Below are positions 47,760-62,684 of a DNA stretch of 64,000 nucleotides, one piece after another. Source of the DNA: Actinernus sp. WN-2022 (lineage: Eukaryota; Cnidaria; Anthozoa; Actiniaria; Actinernidae); the NCBI GenBank assembly GCA_030867875.1, contig JAOWCC010000577.1, forward strand, positions 153,380,344-153,444,343, read 5' to 3'. The translations under genes were made by a program, and so were the position numbers. Within the stretch, counting starts at the first letter, position 1, and each line of letters opens with the position of its first letter. A model generated the notes under the pieces. That model did not search any database. It saw nothing but the letters and a program-made list of their open reading frames with translations, and was not told the DNA's origin.

Positions 47760-50700
47760 CTGCATCATTCTGCTTCAATCTGCGTCATCTTGCATCATCC
47801 TGCGTCATCCTGCATCATCCTGCATCATCCTGCATCATCCTGCATCATCCTGCATCATCCTGCATCATCCTGCATCATCCTGCATCATCCTGCATCATCC
47901 TGCATCATCCTGCATCATCCTGCATCATTCTGCTTCAATCTGCGTCATCTTGCATCATCCTGCGTCATCCTGCATCATCCTGCATCATCCTGCATCATCC
48001 TGCATAATTCTGCATAATTCTGCATCATCCTGCTTCAATCTGCTTCTATCTGCTTCAATCTCCATCATCCTGCATCATCCTGCATCATCCTGCATCATCC
48101 TGCATTATCCTGCATCATCCTGCATCATCCTGTATCATCCTGCATGATTCTGCATCATCCTGCATCAATCTGCTTCAATCTGCTTCAATCTGCGTCATCC
48201 TGCATCATCCTGCATCATCCTGCATCATCCTGCTTCAATCTGCGTCATCCTGCATCATCCTGCATCATCCTGCATCATCCTGCATCGATCTGCGTCATCC
48301 TGCATCATCCTGCATCATCCTGCATCATCCTGCATCATTCTGCTTCAATCTGCGTCATCTTGCATCATCCTGCTTCATCCTGCATCATCCTGCGTCATCC
48401 TGCATCATCCTGCATCATCCTGCTTCAATCTGCTTCAATCTGCATCATCCTGCTTCAATCTGCGTCATCCTGCATCATCCTGCATCCTCCTGCATCATCC
48501 TGCATCATCCTGCATCATCCTGCATCATCCTGCATCATTCTGCTTCAATCTGGGTCATCTTGCATCATCCTGCGTCATCCTGCCTCATCCTGCATCATCC
48601 TGCATCATCCTGCATCATCCTGCATCATCCTGCATCATCCTGCATCATCCTGCATCATCCTGCATCATTCTGCTTCAATCTGCGTCATCTTGCATCATCC
48701 TGCGTCATCCTGCATCATCCTGCATCATCCTGCATCATCCTGCATTATCCTGCATCATGCTGCATCATCCTGCATCATCCTGCATAATTCTGCATCATCC
48801 TGCTTCAATCTGCTTCTATCTGCTTCAATCGGCATCATCCTGCATCATCCTGCATCATCCTGCATCATCCTGCATCATCCTGTATCATCCTGCATGATTC
48901 TGCATCATCCTGCATCAATCTGCTTCAATCTGCTTCAATCTGCGTCATCCTGCATCATCCTGCATCATCCTGCATCATCCTGCTTCAATCTGCGTCATCC
49001 TGCATCATCCTGCATCATCCTGCATCATCCTGCGTCATCCTCCATCATCCTGCATCATCCTGCATTATCCTGCATCATCCTGCATCATCCTGCTTCAATC
49101 TGCTTCAATCTGCATCATCCTGCTTCAATCTGCGTCATCCTGCATCATCCTGCATCATCCTGAATCATCCTGCATCATCTTGCTTCAATCTGCGTCATCC
49201 TGCATCGTCCTGCGTCATCCTGCATCGTCCTGCATCATCCTGCATAATTCTGCATCATCCTGCTTCAATCTGCTTCTGTCTGCTTCAATCTGCATCATCC
49301 TGCTTCAATCTGCGTCATCCTGCATCATCTTGCATCATCCTGCATAATTCTGCATCATCCTGCTTCAATCTGCTTCAATCTGCTTCAATCTGCATCATCC
49401 TGCTTCAATCTGGTTCAATCTGCATCCTGCATCGTCCTGCATCATCCTGCTTCATCCTGCATCATCCTGCATTATTCTGCATCATGCTGCATCATCCTGC
49501 ATCATCCTGCATCATTCTGCTTCAATCTGCGTCATCTTGCATCATCCTGCGTCATCCTGCATCATCCTGCATCATCCTGCATCATCCTGCATCATCCTGC
49601 ATCATCCTGCATCATCCTGCATCATCCTGCATCATCCTGCATCATCCTGCATCATCCTGCATCATCCTGCATCATTCTGCTTCAATCTGCGTCATCTTGC
49701 ATCATCCTGCGTCATCCTGCATCATCCTGCATCATCCTGCATCATCCTGCATAATTCTGCATAATTCTGCATCATCCTGCTTCAATCTGCTTCTATCTGC
49801 TTCAATCTCCATCATCCTGCATCATCCTGCATCATCCTGCATCATCCTGCATTATCCTGCATCATCCTGCATCATCCTGTATCATCCTGCATGATTCTGC
49901 ATCATCCTGCATCAATCTGCTTCAATCTGCTTCAATCTGCGTCATCCTGCATCATCCTGCATCATCCTGCATCATCCTGCTTCAATCTGCGTCATCCTGC
50001 ATCATCCTGCATCATCCTGCATCATCCTGCATCGATCTGCGTCATCCTGCATCATCCTGCATCATCCTGCATCATCCTGCATCATTCTGCTTCAATCTGC
50101 GTCATCTTGCATCATCCTGCTTCATCCTGCATCATCCTGCGTCATCCTGCATCATCCTGCATCATCCTGCTTCAATCTGCTTCAATCTGCATCATCCTGC
50201 TTCAATCTGCGTCATCCTGCATCATCCTGCATCCTCCTGCATCATCCTGCATCATCCTGCATCATCCTGCATCATCCTGCATCATTCTGCTTCAATCTGG
50301 GTCATCTTGCATCATCCTGCGTCATCCTGCCTCATCCTGCATCATCCTGCATCATCCTGCATCATCCTGCATCATCCTGCATCATCCTGCATCATCCTGC
50401 ATCATCCTGCATCATTCTGCTTCAATCTGCGTCATCTTGCATCATCCTGCGTCATCCTGCATCATCCTGCATCATCCTGCATCATCCTGCATTATCCTGC
50501 ATCATGCTGCATCATCCTGCATCATCCTGCATAATTCTGCATCATCCTGCTTCAATCTGCTTCTATCTGCTTCAATCGGCATCATCCTGCATCATCCTGC
50601 ATCATCCTGCATCATCCTGCATCATCCTGTATCATCCTGCATGATTCTGCATCATCCTGCATCAATCTGCTTCAATCTGCTTCAATCTGCGTCATCCTGC

Positions 50701-51253
50701 ATCATCCTGCATCATCCTGCATCATCCTGCTTCAATCTGCGTCATCCTGCATCATCCTGCATCATCCTGCATCATCCTGCGTCATCCTCCATCATCCTGC
50801 ATCATCCTGCATTATCCTGCATCATCCTGCATCATCCTGCTTCAATCTGCTTCAATCTGCATCATCCTGCTTCAATCTGCGTCATCCTGCATCATCCTGC
50901 ATCATCCTGAATCATCCTGCATCATCTTGCTTCAATCTGCGTCATCCTGCATCGTCCTGCGTCATCCTGCATCGTCCTGCATCATCCTGCATAATTCTGC
51001 ATCATCCTGCTTCAATCTGCTTCTGTCTGCTTCAATCTGCATCATCCTGCTTCAATCTGCGTCATCCTGCATCATCTTGCATCATCCTGCATAATTCTGC
51101 ATCATCCTGCTTCAATCTGCTTCAATCTGCTTCAATCTGCATCATCCTGCTTCAATCTGGTTCAATCTGCATCCTGCATCGTCCTGCATCATCCTGCATC
51201 ATCCTGCATCATCCTGCATTATTCTGCATCATGCTGCATCATCCTGCATCATC
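47760..51253. repeat. 1,747 bp tandem duplication within satellite
   Basis: 47760-49506 and 49507-51253 carry the same unit order (for example artefact frames at 48144 and 49891, both 339 residues and identical). The period is not a multiple of 10 because each copy includes one 7-base unit. A third copy lies at about 39430-41160. Confidence 0.82.
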
Positions 51254-52163
51254 CTGCATCATCCTGCATCATCCTGCTTCAATCTGCTTCAATCTGCATC
51301 ATCCTGCTTCAATCTGCGTCATCCTGCATCATCCTGCATCATCCTGAATCATCCTGCATCATCCTGCGTCATCCTGCATCATCCTGCGTCATCCTGCATA
51401 ACCCTGCATCATCCTGCATCATTCTGCTTCAATCTGCGTCATCTTGCATCATCCTGCGTCATCCTGCATCATCCTGATTCATCCTGCATCATCCTGCATT
51501 ATCCTGCATCATCCTGCATCATCCTGCATAATTCTGCATCATCCTGCTTCAATCTGCTTCTATCTGCTTCAATCTGCATCATCCTGCTTCAATCTGCGTC
51601 ATCCTGCATCATCCTGCATCATCCTGCATCATCCTGCATAATTCTGCATCATCCTGCTTCAATCTGCTTCAATCTGCTTCAATCTGCATCATCCTGCTTC
51701 AATCTGCATCATCCTGCTTCAATCTGCGTCATCCTGCATCATCCTGCATCATCCTGCATCATCCTGCATCATCCTGCATTATCCTGCTTCAATCTGCGTC
51801 ATCCTGCATCGTCCTCCATCATCCTGCATAATTCTGCATCATCCTGCTTCAATCTGCTTCAATCTGCTTCAATCTGCATCATCCTGCTTCAATCTGCGTC
51901 ATCCTGTATCATCCTGCGTCATCCTGCATCATCCTGCATCATCCTGCGTTATCCTGCATCATCCTGCATCCTCCTGCATCATCCTGCATCATCCTGCATC
52001 ATTCTGCTTCAATCTGGGTCATCTTGCATCATCCTGCCTCATCCTGCCTCATCCTGCATCATCCTGCATCATCCTGCATCATCCTGCATCATCCTGCATC
52101 ATCCTGCATCATCCTGCATCATCCTGCATCATCCTGCATCATTCTGCTTCAATCTGCGTCATC

Positions 52164-53203
52164 TTGCATCATCCTGCGTCATCCTGCATCATCCTGCATC
52201 ATCCTGCATCATCCTGCATTATCCTGCATCATGCTGCATCATCCTGCATCATCCTGCATAATTCTGCATCATCCTGCTTCAATCTGCTTCTATCTGCTTC
52301 AATCTGCATCATCCTGCATCATCCTGCATCATCCTGCATCATCCTGCATCATCCTGTATCATCCTGCATGATTCTGCATCATCCTGCATCAATCTGCTTC
52401 AATCTGCTTCAATCTGCGTCATCCTGCATCATCCTGCGTCATCCTGCATCATCGTGCATCATCCTGCATCATCCTGCGTCATCCTCCATCATCCTGCATC
52501 ATCCTGCATTATCCTGCATCATCCTGCATCATTCTGCTTCAATCTGCGTCATCTTGCATCATCCTGCGTCATCCTGCATCATCCTGCATCATCCTGCATC
52601 ATCCTGCATCATCCTGCATCATCCTGCATCATCCTGCATCATCCTGCATCATCCTGCATCATTCTGCTTCAATCTGCGTCATCTTGCATCATCCTGCGTC
52701 ATCCTGCATCATCCTGCATCATCCTGCATCATCCTGCATTATCCTGCATCATGCTGCATCATCCTGCATCATCCTGCATCATTCTGCATCATCCTGCTTC
52801 AATCTGCTTCTATCTGCTTCAATCTGCATCATCCTGCATCATCCTGCATCATCCTGCATCATCCTGCATCATCCTGTATCATCCTGCATGATTCTGCATC
52901 ATCCTGCATCAATCTGCTTCAATCTGCTTCAATCTGCGTCATCCTGCATCATCCTGCGTCATCCTGCATCATCGTGCATCATCCTGCATCATCCTGCGTC
53001 ATCCTCCATCATCCTGCATCATCCTGCATTATCCTGCATCATCCTGCATCATTCTGCTTCAATCTGCGTCATCTTGCATCATCCTGCGTCATCCTGCATC
53101 ATCCTGCATCATCCTGCATCATCCTGCATCATCCTGCATCATCCTGCATCATCCTGCATCATCCTGCATCATCCTGCATCATCCTGCATCATCCTGCATC
53201 ATC
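52164..53203. repeat. 520 bp tandem duplication within satellite
   Basis: 52164-52683 recurs at 52684-53203 with nearly the same order of variant units. A similar 510 bp duplication is at 38859 and 39369. Both periods are whole numbers of units. Confidence 0.7.
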
Positions 53204-54877
53204 CTGCATCATTCTGCTTCAATCTGCGTCATCTTGCATCATCCTGCGTCATCCTGCATCATCCTGCATCATCCTGCATCATCCTGTATCATTCTACTTC
53301 AATCTGCTTCAATCTGCTTCATCCTGGTTCAATCTGCGTCATCCTGCATCATCCTGCATCATCCTGCATCATCCTGCATCATCCTGCATCATCCTGCATT
53401 ATTCTGCATCATCCTGCATCGTCCTGCATCATCCTGCTTCATTCTGCATCATCCTGCATCAATCTGCTTCAATCTGCTTCAATCTGCGTCATCTTGCATC
53501 ATCCTGCGTCATCCTGCATCATCGTGCATCATCCTGCATCATCCTGCGTCATCCTGCATCATCCTGCATCATGCTGCTTCAATCTGCATCATCCTGCATC
53601 GTCCTGCATCATCCTGCATCATCCTGCATCATCCTGCATCATTCTGCTTCAATCTGCGTCATCTTGCATCATCCTACGTCATCCTGCATCATCCTGCATC
53701 ATCCTGCATCATCCTGCATTATCCTGCATCATCCTGCATCATCCTGCATCATCCTGCATTATTCTGCATAATCCTGCTTCAATCTGCTTCAATCTACTTC
53801 AATCTGCATCATCCTGCTTCAATCTGCATCATCCTGCATCATTCTACTTCAATCTGCTTCAATCTGCTTCATCCTGGTTCAATCTGCGTCATCCTGCATC
53901 ATCCTGCATCATCCTGCATCATCCTGCATCATCCTGCATCATCCTGCATTATTCTGCATCATCCTGCATCGTCCTGCATCATCCTGCTTCATTCTGCATC
54001 ATCCTGCATCAATCTGCTTCAATCTGCTTCAATCTGCGTCATCTTGCATCATCCTGCGTCATCCTGCATCATCCTGCATCATCCTGCATCATCCTGCATC
54101 ATCCTGCATCATCCTGCATCATGCTGCTTCAATCTGCATCATCCTGCATCGTCCTGCATCATCCTGCATCATCCTGCATCATCCTGCATCATTCTGCTTC
54201 AATCTGCGTCATCTTGCATCATCCTACGTCATCCTGCATCATCCTGCATCATCCTGCATCATCCTGCATTATCCTGCATCATCCTGCATCATCCTGCATC
54301 ATCCTGCATTATTCTGCATAATCCTGCTTCAATCTGCTTCAATCTACTTCAATCTGCATCATCCTGCTTCAATCTGCATCATCCTGCATCATCCTGCATC
54401 ATCCTGCATCATCCTGCATCATCCTGCATCATCCTGCATCATGCTGCTTCAATCTGCATCATCCTGCATCGTCCTGCATCATCCTGCATCATCCTGCATC
54501 ATCCTGCATCATTCTGCTTCAATCTGCGTCATCTTGCATCATCCTACGTCATCCTGCATCATCCTGCATCATCCTTCATCATCCGGCATTATCCTGCATC
54601 ATCCTGCATCATCCTGCATCATCCTGCATCATCCTGCATAATTCTGCATCATCCTGCTTCAATCTGCTTCTATCTGCTTCAATCTGCATCATCCTGCTTC
54701 AATCTGCGTCATCCTGCATCATCCTGCATCATCCTGCATCATCCTGCATAATTCTGCATCTTCCTGCTTCAATCTGCTTCAATCTGCTTCAATCTGTATC
54801 ATCCTGCATCATCCTGCATCATCCTGCATCATCCTGCATTATCCTGCATCATCCTGCATCATCCTGTATCATCCTGC

Positions 54878-55937
54878 ATGATTCTGCATCATCCTGCATC
54901 AATCTGCTTCAATCTGCTTCAATCTGCATCATCCTGCATCATCCTGCATCATCCTGCATCATCCTGCTTCAATCTGCGTCATCCTGCATCATCCTGCATC
55001 ATCCTGAATCGTCCTGCATCATCCTGCGTCATCCTGCATCATCCTGCATCATCCTGCATAATCCTGCATCATCCTGCATCATTCTGCTTCAATCTGCGTC
55101 ATCTTGCATCATCCTGCGTCATCCTGCATCATCCTGATTCATCCTGCATCATCCTGCATTATCCTGCATCATCCTGCATAATTCTGCATCATCCTGCTTC
55201 AATCTGCTTCTATCTGCATCATCCTGCTTCAATCTGCGTCATCCTGCATCATCCTGCATCATCCTGCATCATCCTGCATAATTCTGCATCATCCTGCTTC
55301 AATCTGCTTCAATCTGCTTCAATCTGTATCATCCTGCATCATCCTGCATCATCCTGCATCATCCTGCATTATCCTGCATCATCCTGCATCATCCTGTATC
55401 ATCCTGCATGATTCTGCATCATCCTGCATCAATCTGCTTCAATCTGCTTCAATCTGCATCATCCTGCATCATCCTGCATCATCCTGCATCATCCTGCTTC
55501 AATCTGCGTCATCCTGCATCATCCTGCATCATCCTGCATCATCCTGCATCATCCTGCATCATCCTGCATCATCCTGCATCATCCTGCATCATCCTGCATC
55601 ATTCTGCTTCAATCTGCGTCATCTTGCATCATCCTGCGTCATCCTGCATCATCCTGCATCATCCTGCATCATCCTGCATTATCCTGCATCATGCTGCATC
55701 ATCCTGCATCATCCTGCATAATTCTGCATCATCCTGCTTCAATCTGCTTCTATCTGCTTCAATCTGCATCATCCTGCATCATCCTGCATCATCCTGCATC
55801 ATCCTGTATCATCCTGCATGATTCTGCATCATCCTGCATCAATCTGCTTCAATCTGCATCAATCTGCTTCAATCTGCATCATCCTGCATCATCCTGCATC
55901 ATCCTGCTTCAATCTGCGTCATCCTGCATCATCCTGC
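54878..55937. repeat. 530 bp partial duplication within satellite
   Basis: The frame start formed by the rare catgat unit recurs at 54878 and 55408 with the same following words. The matching region near 22356 has only one copy, so this 53-unit duplication distinguishes the two ~9-10 kb blocks. Confidence 0.65.
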
Positions 55938-58900
55938 ATCATCCTGCATCATCCTGCGTCATCCTGCATCATCCTGCATCATCCTGCATCATCCTGCATT
56001 ATCCTGCATCATCCTGCATCATCCTGCTTCAATCTGCTTCAATCTGCATCATCCTGCTTCAATCTGCGTCATCCTGCATCATCCTGCATCATCCTGAATC
56101 GTCCTGCATCATCCTGCGTCATCCTGCATCATCCTGCATCATCCTGCATAATCCTGCATCATCCTGCATCATTCTGCTTCAATCTGCGTCATCTTGCATC
56201 ATCCTGCGTCATCCTGCATCATCCTGATTCATCCTGCATCATCCTGCATTATCCTGCATCATCCTGCATAATTCTGCATCATCCTGCTTCAATCTGCTTC
56301 TATCTGCTTCAATCTGCATCATCCTGCTTCATTCTGCGTCATCCTGCATCATCCTGCATCATCCTGCATAATTCTGCATCATCCTGCTTCAATCTGCTTC
56401 AATCTGCTTCAATCTGCATCATCCTGCTTCAATCTGCATCATCCTGCTTCAATCTGCGTCATCCTGCTTCAATCTGCTTCTATCTGCTTCAATCTGCATC
56501 ATCCTGCTTCAATCTGCGTCATCCTGCATCATCCTGCATCATCCTGCATAATTCTGCATCATCCTGCTTCAATCTGCTTCAATCTGCTTCAATCTGCATC
56601 ATCCTGCTTCAATCTGCGTCATCCTGTATCATCCTGCATCATCCTGCATCATCCTGCATCATCCTGCGTTATCCTGCATCATCCTGCATCCTCCTGCATC
56701 ATCCTGCATCATCCTGCATCATCCTGCATCATTCTGCTTCAATCTGCGTCATCTTGCATCATCCTGCGTCATCCTGCATCATCCTGCATCATCCTGCATC
56801 ATCCTGCATCATCCTGCATCATCCTGCATCATCCTGCATCATCCTGCATCATCCTGCATCATCCTGCATCATCCTGCATCATCCTGCATCATTCTGCTTC
56901 AATCTGCGTCATCTTGCATCATCCTGCGTCATCCTGCATCATCCTGCATCATCCTGCATTATCCTGCATCATGCTGCATCATCCTGCATCATCCTGCATA
57001 ATTCTGCATCATCCTGCTTCAATCTGCTTCTATCTGCTTCAATCTGCATCATCCTGCATCATCCTGCATCATCCTGCATCATCCTGCATCATCCTGAATC
57101 ATCCTGTATCATCCTGCATGATTCTGCATCATCCTGCATCAATCTGCTTCAATCTGCTTCAATCTGCGTCATCCTGCATCATCCTGCATCATCCTGCATC
57201 ATCCTACTTCAATCTGCGTCATCCTGCATCATCCTGCATCATCCTGCATCATCCTGCGTCATCCTGCATCATCCTGCATCATCCTGCATCATCCTGCATT
57301 ATCCTGCATCATCCTGCATCATCCTGCTTCAATCTGCTTCAATCTGCATCATCCTGCTTCAATCTGCGTCATCCTGCATCATCCTGCATCATCCTGAATC
57401 GTCCTGCATCATCCTGCGTCATCCTGCATCATCCTGCATCATCCTGCATAATCCTGATTCATCCTGCATCATCCTGCATTATCCTGCATCATCCTGCATA
57501 ATTCTGCATCATCCTGCTTCAATCTGCTTCTATCTGCTTCAATCTGCATCATCCTGCTTCATTCTGCGTCATCCTGCATCATCCTGCATCATCCTGCATA
57601 ATTCTGCATCATCCTGCTTCAATCTGCTTCAATCTGCTTCAATCTGCATCATCCTGCTTCAATCTGCATCATCCTGCTTCAATCTGCGTCATCCTGCATC
57701 ATCCTGCATCATCCTGCATCATCCTGCATTATCCTGCTTCAATCTGCGTCATCCTGCATCGTCCTGCATCATCCTGTATAATTCTGCATCATCCTGCTTC
57801 AATCTGCTTCTATCTGCTTCAATCTGCATCATCCTGCTTCAATCTGCGTCATCCTGCATCATCCTGCATCATCCTGCATAATTCTGCATCATCCTGCTTC
57901 AATCTGCTTCATTCTGCTTCAATCTGCATCATCCTGCTTCAATCTGCGTCATCCTGTATCATCCTGCATCATCCTGCATCATCCTGCATCATCCTGCGTT
58001 ATCCTGCATCAACCTGCATCCTCCTGCATCATCCTGCATCATCCTGCATCATCCTGCATCATTCTGCTTCAATCTGCGTCATCTTGCATCATCCTGCGTC
58101 ATCCTGCATCATCCTGCATCATCCTGCATCATCCTGCATCATCCTGCATCATCCTGCATCATCCTGCATCATCCTGCATCATCCTGCATCATCCTGCATC
58201 ATCCTGCATCATCCTGCATCATTCTGCTTCAATCTGCGTCATCTTGCATCATCCTGCGTCATCCTGCATCATCCTGCATCATCCTGCATCATCCTGCATT
58301 ATCCTGCATCATGCTGCATCATCCTGCATCATCCTGCATAATTCTGCATCATCCTGCTTCAATCTGCTTCTATCTGCTTCAATCTGCATCATCCTGCATC
58401 ATCCTGCATCATCCTGCATCATCCTGTATCATCCTGCATGATTCTGCATCATCCTGCATCAATCTGCTTCAATCTGCTTCAATCTGCGTCATCCTGCATC
58501 ATCCTGTATCATCCTGCATCATCCTGCTTCAATCTGCGTCATCCTGCATCATCCTGCATCATCCTGCATCATCCTGCGTCATCCTGCATCATCCTGCATC
58601 ATCCTGCATCATCCTGCATTATCCTGCATCATCCTGCATCATCCTGCTTCAATCTGCTTCAATCTGCATCATCCTGCTTCAATCTGCGTCATCCTGCATC
58701 ATCCTGCATCATCCTGAATCATCCTGCATCATCCTGCGTCATCCTGCATCATCCTGCATCATCCTGCATAATCCTGCCTCATCCTGCATCATTCTGCTTC
58801 AATCTGCGTCATCTTGCATCATCCTGCGTCATCCTGCATCATCCTGATTCATCCTGCATCATCCTGCATTATCCTGCATCATCCTGCAAAATTCTGCATC

Positions 58901-61402
58901 ATCCTGCTTCAATCTGCTTCTATCTGCTTCAATCTGCATCATCCTGCTTCAATCTGCGTCATCCTGCATCATCCTGCATCATCCTGCATCATCCTGCATA
59001 ATTCTGCATCATCCTGCTTCAATCTGCTTCAATCTGCTTCAATCTGCATCATCCTGCTTCAATCTGCATCATCCTGCTTCAATCTGCGTCATCCTGCATC
59101 ATCCTGCATCATCCTGCATCATCCTGCATCATCCTGCTTCAATCTGCGTCATCCTGCATCGTCCTGCATCATCCTGCATAATTCTGCATCATCCTGCTTC
59201 AATCTGCTTCTATCTGCTTCAATCTGCATCATCCTGCTTCAATCTGCGTCATCCTGCATCATCCTGCATCTTCCTGCATAATTCTGCATCATCCTGCTTC
59301 AATCTGCTTCAATCTGCTTCAATCTGCATCATCCTGCTTCAATCTGCGTCATCCTGTATCATCCTGCATCATCCTGCATCATCCTGCGTTATCCTGCATC
59401 ATCCTGCATCCTCCTGCATCATCCTACATCATCCTGCATCATCCTGCATCATTCTGCTTCAATCTGCGTCATCTTGCATCATCCTGCGTCATCCTGCATC
59501 ATCCTGCATCATCCTGCATCATCCTGCATCATCCTGCATCGTCCTGCATCATCCTGCATCATCCTGCATCATCCTGCATCATTCTGCTTCAATCTGCGTC
59601 ATCTTGCATCATCCTGCGTCATCCTGCATCATCCTGCATCATCCTGCATAATTCTGCATAATTCTGCATCATCCTGCATCAATCTGCTTCAATCTGCTTC
59701 AATCTGCGTCATCCTGCATCATCCTGCATCATCCTGCATCATCCTGTATCAATCTGCGTCATCCTGCATCATCCTGCATCATCCTGCATCATCCTGCGTC
59801 ATCCTGCATCATCCTGCATCATCCTGCATCATCCTGCATCATCCTGCATTATCCTGCATCATCCTGCATCATCCTGCTTCAATCTGCTTCAATCTGCATC
59901 ATCCTGCTTCAATCTGCGTCATCCTGCATCATCCTGCATCATCCTGAATCATCCTGCATCATCCTGCGTCATCCTGCATCATCCTGCGTCATCCTGCATA
60001 ACCCTGCATCATCCTGCATCATTCTGCTTCAATCTGCGTCATCTTGCATCATCCTGCGTCATCCTGCATCATCCTAATTCATCCTGCATGATCCTGCATT
60101 ATCCTGCATCATCCTGCATCATCCTGCATAATTCTGCATCATCCTGCTTCAATCTGCTTCTATCTGCTTCAATCTGCATCATCCTGCTTCAATCTGCGTC
60201 ATCCTGCATCATCCTGCATCATCCTGCATCATCCTGCATAATTCTGCATCATCCTGCTTCAATCTGCTTCAATCTGCTTCAATATGCATCATCCTGCTTC
60301 AATCTGCATCATCCTGCTTCAATCTGCGTCATCCTGCATCATCCTGCATCATCCTGCATTATCCTGCTTCAATCTGCGTCATCCTGCATCGTCCTGCATC
60401 ATCCTGCATAATTCTGCATCATCCTGCTTCAATCTGCTTCAATCTGCTTCAATCTGCATCATCCTGCTTCAATCTGCGTCATCCTGTATCATCCTGCGTC
60501 ATCCTGCATCATCCTGCATCATCCTGCGTTATCCTGCATCATCCTGCATCCTCCTGCATCATCCTGCATCATCCTGCGTCATCCTGCATCATCCTGCATC
60601 ATTCTGCTTCAATCTGGGTCATCTTGCATCATCCTGCGTCATCCTGCCTCATCCTGCATCATCCTGCATCATCCTGCATCATCCTGCATCATCCTGCATC
60701 ATCCTGCATCATCCTGCATCATCCTGCATCATCCTGCATCATTCTGCTTCAATCTGCGTCATCTTGCATCATCCTGCGTCATCCTGCATCATCCTGCATC
60801 ATCCTGCATCATCCTGCATTATCCTGCATCATGCTGCATCATCCTGCATCATCCTGCATAATTCTGCATCATCCTGCTTCAATCTGCTTCTATCTGCTTC
60901 AATCTGCATCATCCTGCATCATCCTGCATCATCCTGTATCATCCTGCATGATTCTGCATCATCCTGCATCAATCTGCTTCAATCTGCTTCAATCTGCGTC
61001 ATCCTGCATCATCCTGCATCATCCTGCATCATCCTGCTTCAATCTGCGTCATCCTGCATCATCCTGCATCATCCTGCATCATCCTGCGTCATCCTCCATC
61101 ATCCTGCATCATCCTGCATTATCCTGCATCATCCTGCATCATCCTGCTTCAATCTGCTTCAATCTGCATCATCCTGCTTCAATCTGCGTCATTCTGCATC
61201 ATCCTGCATCATCCTGAATCATCCTGCATAATTCTGCATCATCCTGCTTCAATCTGCTTCTATCTGCTTCAATCTGCATCATCCTGCTTCAATCTGCGTC
61301 ATCCTGCATCATCCTGCATCATCCTGCATCATCCTTCATAATTCTGCATCATCCTGCTTCAATCTGCTTCTGTCTGCTTCAATCTGCATCATCCTGCTTC
61401 AA

Positions 61403-62684
61403 CCTAAAAAAGGCATTTGACACCATGGACCATAAAATCTTATTAGGAAAATTGAAACTATATGGTGTCTGCCAAGCAAGTCTAAACTGGTTTACTTCCT
61501 ATCTTACGGAACGAACACAAAAAACGTTTGTGGATGGTGTACTGTCAGATAGCTGTAGAATTAAATGCGGAATACCACAAGGATCTATCCTTGGACCGCT
61601 ACTTTTTATAATCTATATAAATGATCTTCCATCTTGTGATCTTTACTCTAAAGTGCGGATGTATGCAGATGATACTAGTCTAACTATTGCAAATACTGAT
61701 GAGAAAATCCTAGAGCAACAAATGAACCATGACCTTTGTGAAATACATACATGGTTAAAAGCTAGTAAACTCAGTCTGAATGTGGTCAAAACAAAATACA
61801 TGATAATAGCTAGTCAACATAAAGTAAAACATCTTGAATATCCGTTTCAAATTGAAGTAGATCACAAACCCTTGAAAAGAGAAACTACATACAAATATCT
61901 TGGAGTTAAGATCGATCAATCTTTAACATGGAAGGATCAAGTAGAGACAATTTCTAAGAAAGCTTCAGGGGGTATAGGGGCGCTGAGACGAGTTAGGCAT
62001 CTCGTACCTCACGAAACGCTAATTACAATGTATAATTCCCTTGTACTACCGTATTTCAATTACTGTAGTGCAGTATGGGGGAACTGTGGAAAAGGGATAT
62101 CGGACATACTCCAAACTCTACAAAATAGAGCTGCCAGGGTGGTCACCTTTTCCAATTATGATAGACGGTCAACTGAGTTGTTGAACGAACTTGAATGGGA
62201 TAATCTTGAGACAAGAAGATCAAAGCAACTGGCTGTATTAATGTACAAAACTATGAATGGGAGCACTCCAAATTATTTGAAGGAAATCTTTAAAAGCACA
62301 ACTCTTGTACATTCCTATAACTTAAGAAACTCAAGCTATAACGTATCTGTACCAAGACCGCACACTGAAGCTGGAAAACGCAGCTTTCATTATAGGGGGG
62401 CTGTTCTCTGGAATAGTTTATCTAATGATACAAGAAGACAGACAAGCGTGGCATTATTTAAATATACACTATAATTTAGATTAACAAATAATTTTTGAAT
62501 AAGAATTATGCAGTTTATATTAGGATAATATATTTTAGGGATTTACACTTTTTACAACACATTTTTAACTAGGGATCCATTTCTGTCATTTTATTATTAG
62601 TTAATGTATGCACGGCTCTCGGGAAGAGCATTATATGTATGATGAGACACCGTGTTGAAATAAAGATTATGTATGTATGTATGT
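61403..62684 (+). mobile_element. 5'-truncated LINE inserted in satellite, copy 2
   Basis: Same truncation base, same junctions and same internal sequence as 29431-30724, but the tail is (atgt)4 at 62669-62684, making it 12 bp shorter. The aataaa is at 62659-62664. Shared junctions mean this copy arose by duplication of the satellite block, not by a second insertion. Confidence 0.93.
61425..62474 (+). pseudogene. LINE reverse transcriptase, C-terminal part, copy 2
   Basis: The translation is identical over all 349 residues to the fragment at 29453-30502, with the same RT motifs B to E and the same missing N-terminal half. Zero amino acid differences, and no base differences in the lines I compared, point to very recent duplication, ongoing conversion, or an assembly duplicate. 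Confidence 0.92.

Larger units (their letters stand above)
30725..61402. repeat. 10 bp satellite, main block (~3,070 units)
   Basis: Continuous cctgcatcat-type array of 30.7 kb. The unit register changes only at 30837, 41068, 49419 and 51166 (a 7-base unit tctgcat, a 3 bp loss) and at 34514 and 43735 (a 4-base unit cctg, a 6 bp loss). All other differences are substitutions. Recurrent variant words show layered duplication, listed separately. The plus strand is about 40 percent C and 10 percent G. No gene, RNA or other insertion is seen in the block; the many plus-strand open frames are satellite artefacts. Confidence 0.97.

Noticed and set aside
29453..62474. Active retrotransposon from the clean 349-residue frames
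   Set aside because: Both copies begin inside RT motif A and lack the endonuclease and N-terminal RT. They are 5'-truncated dead copies spread by satellite duplication.
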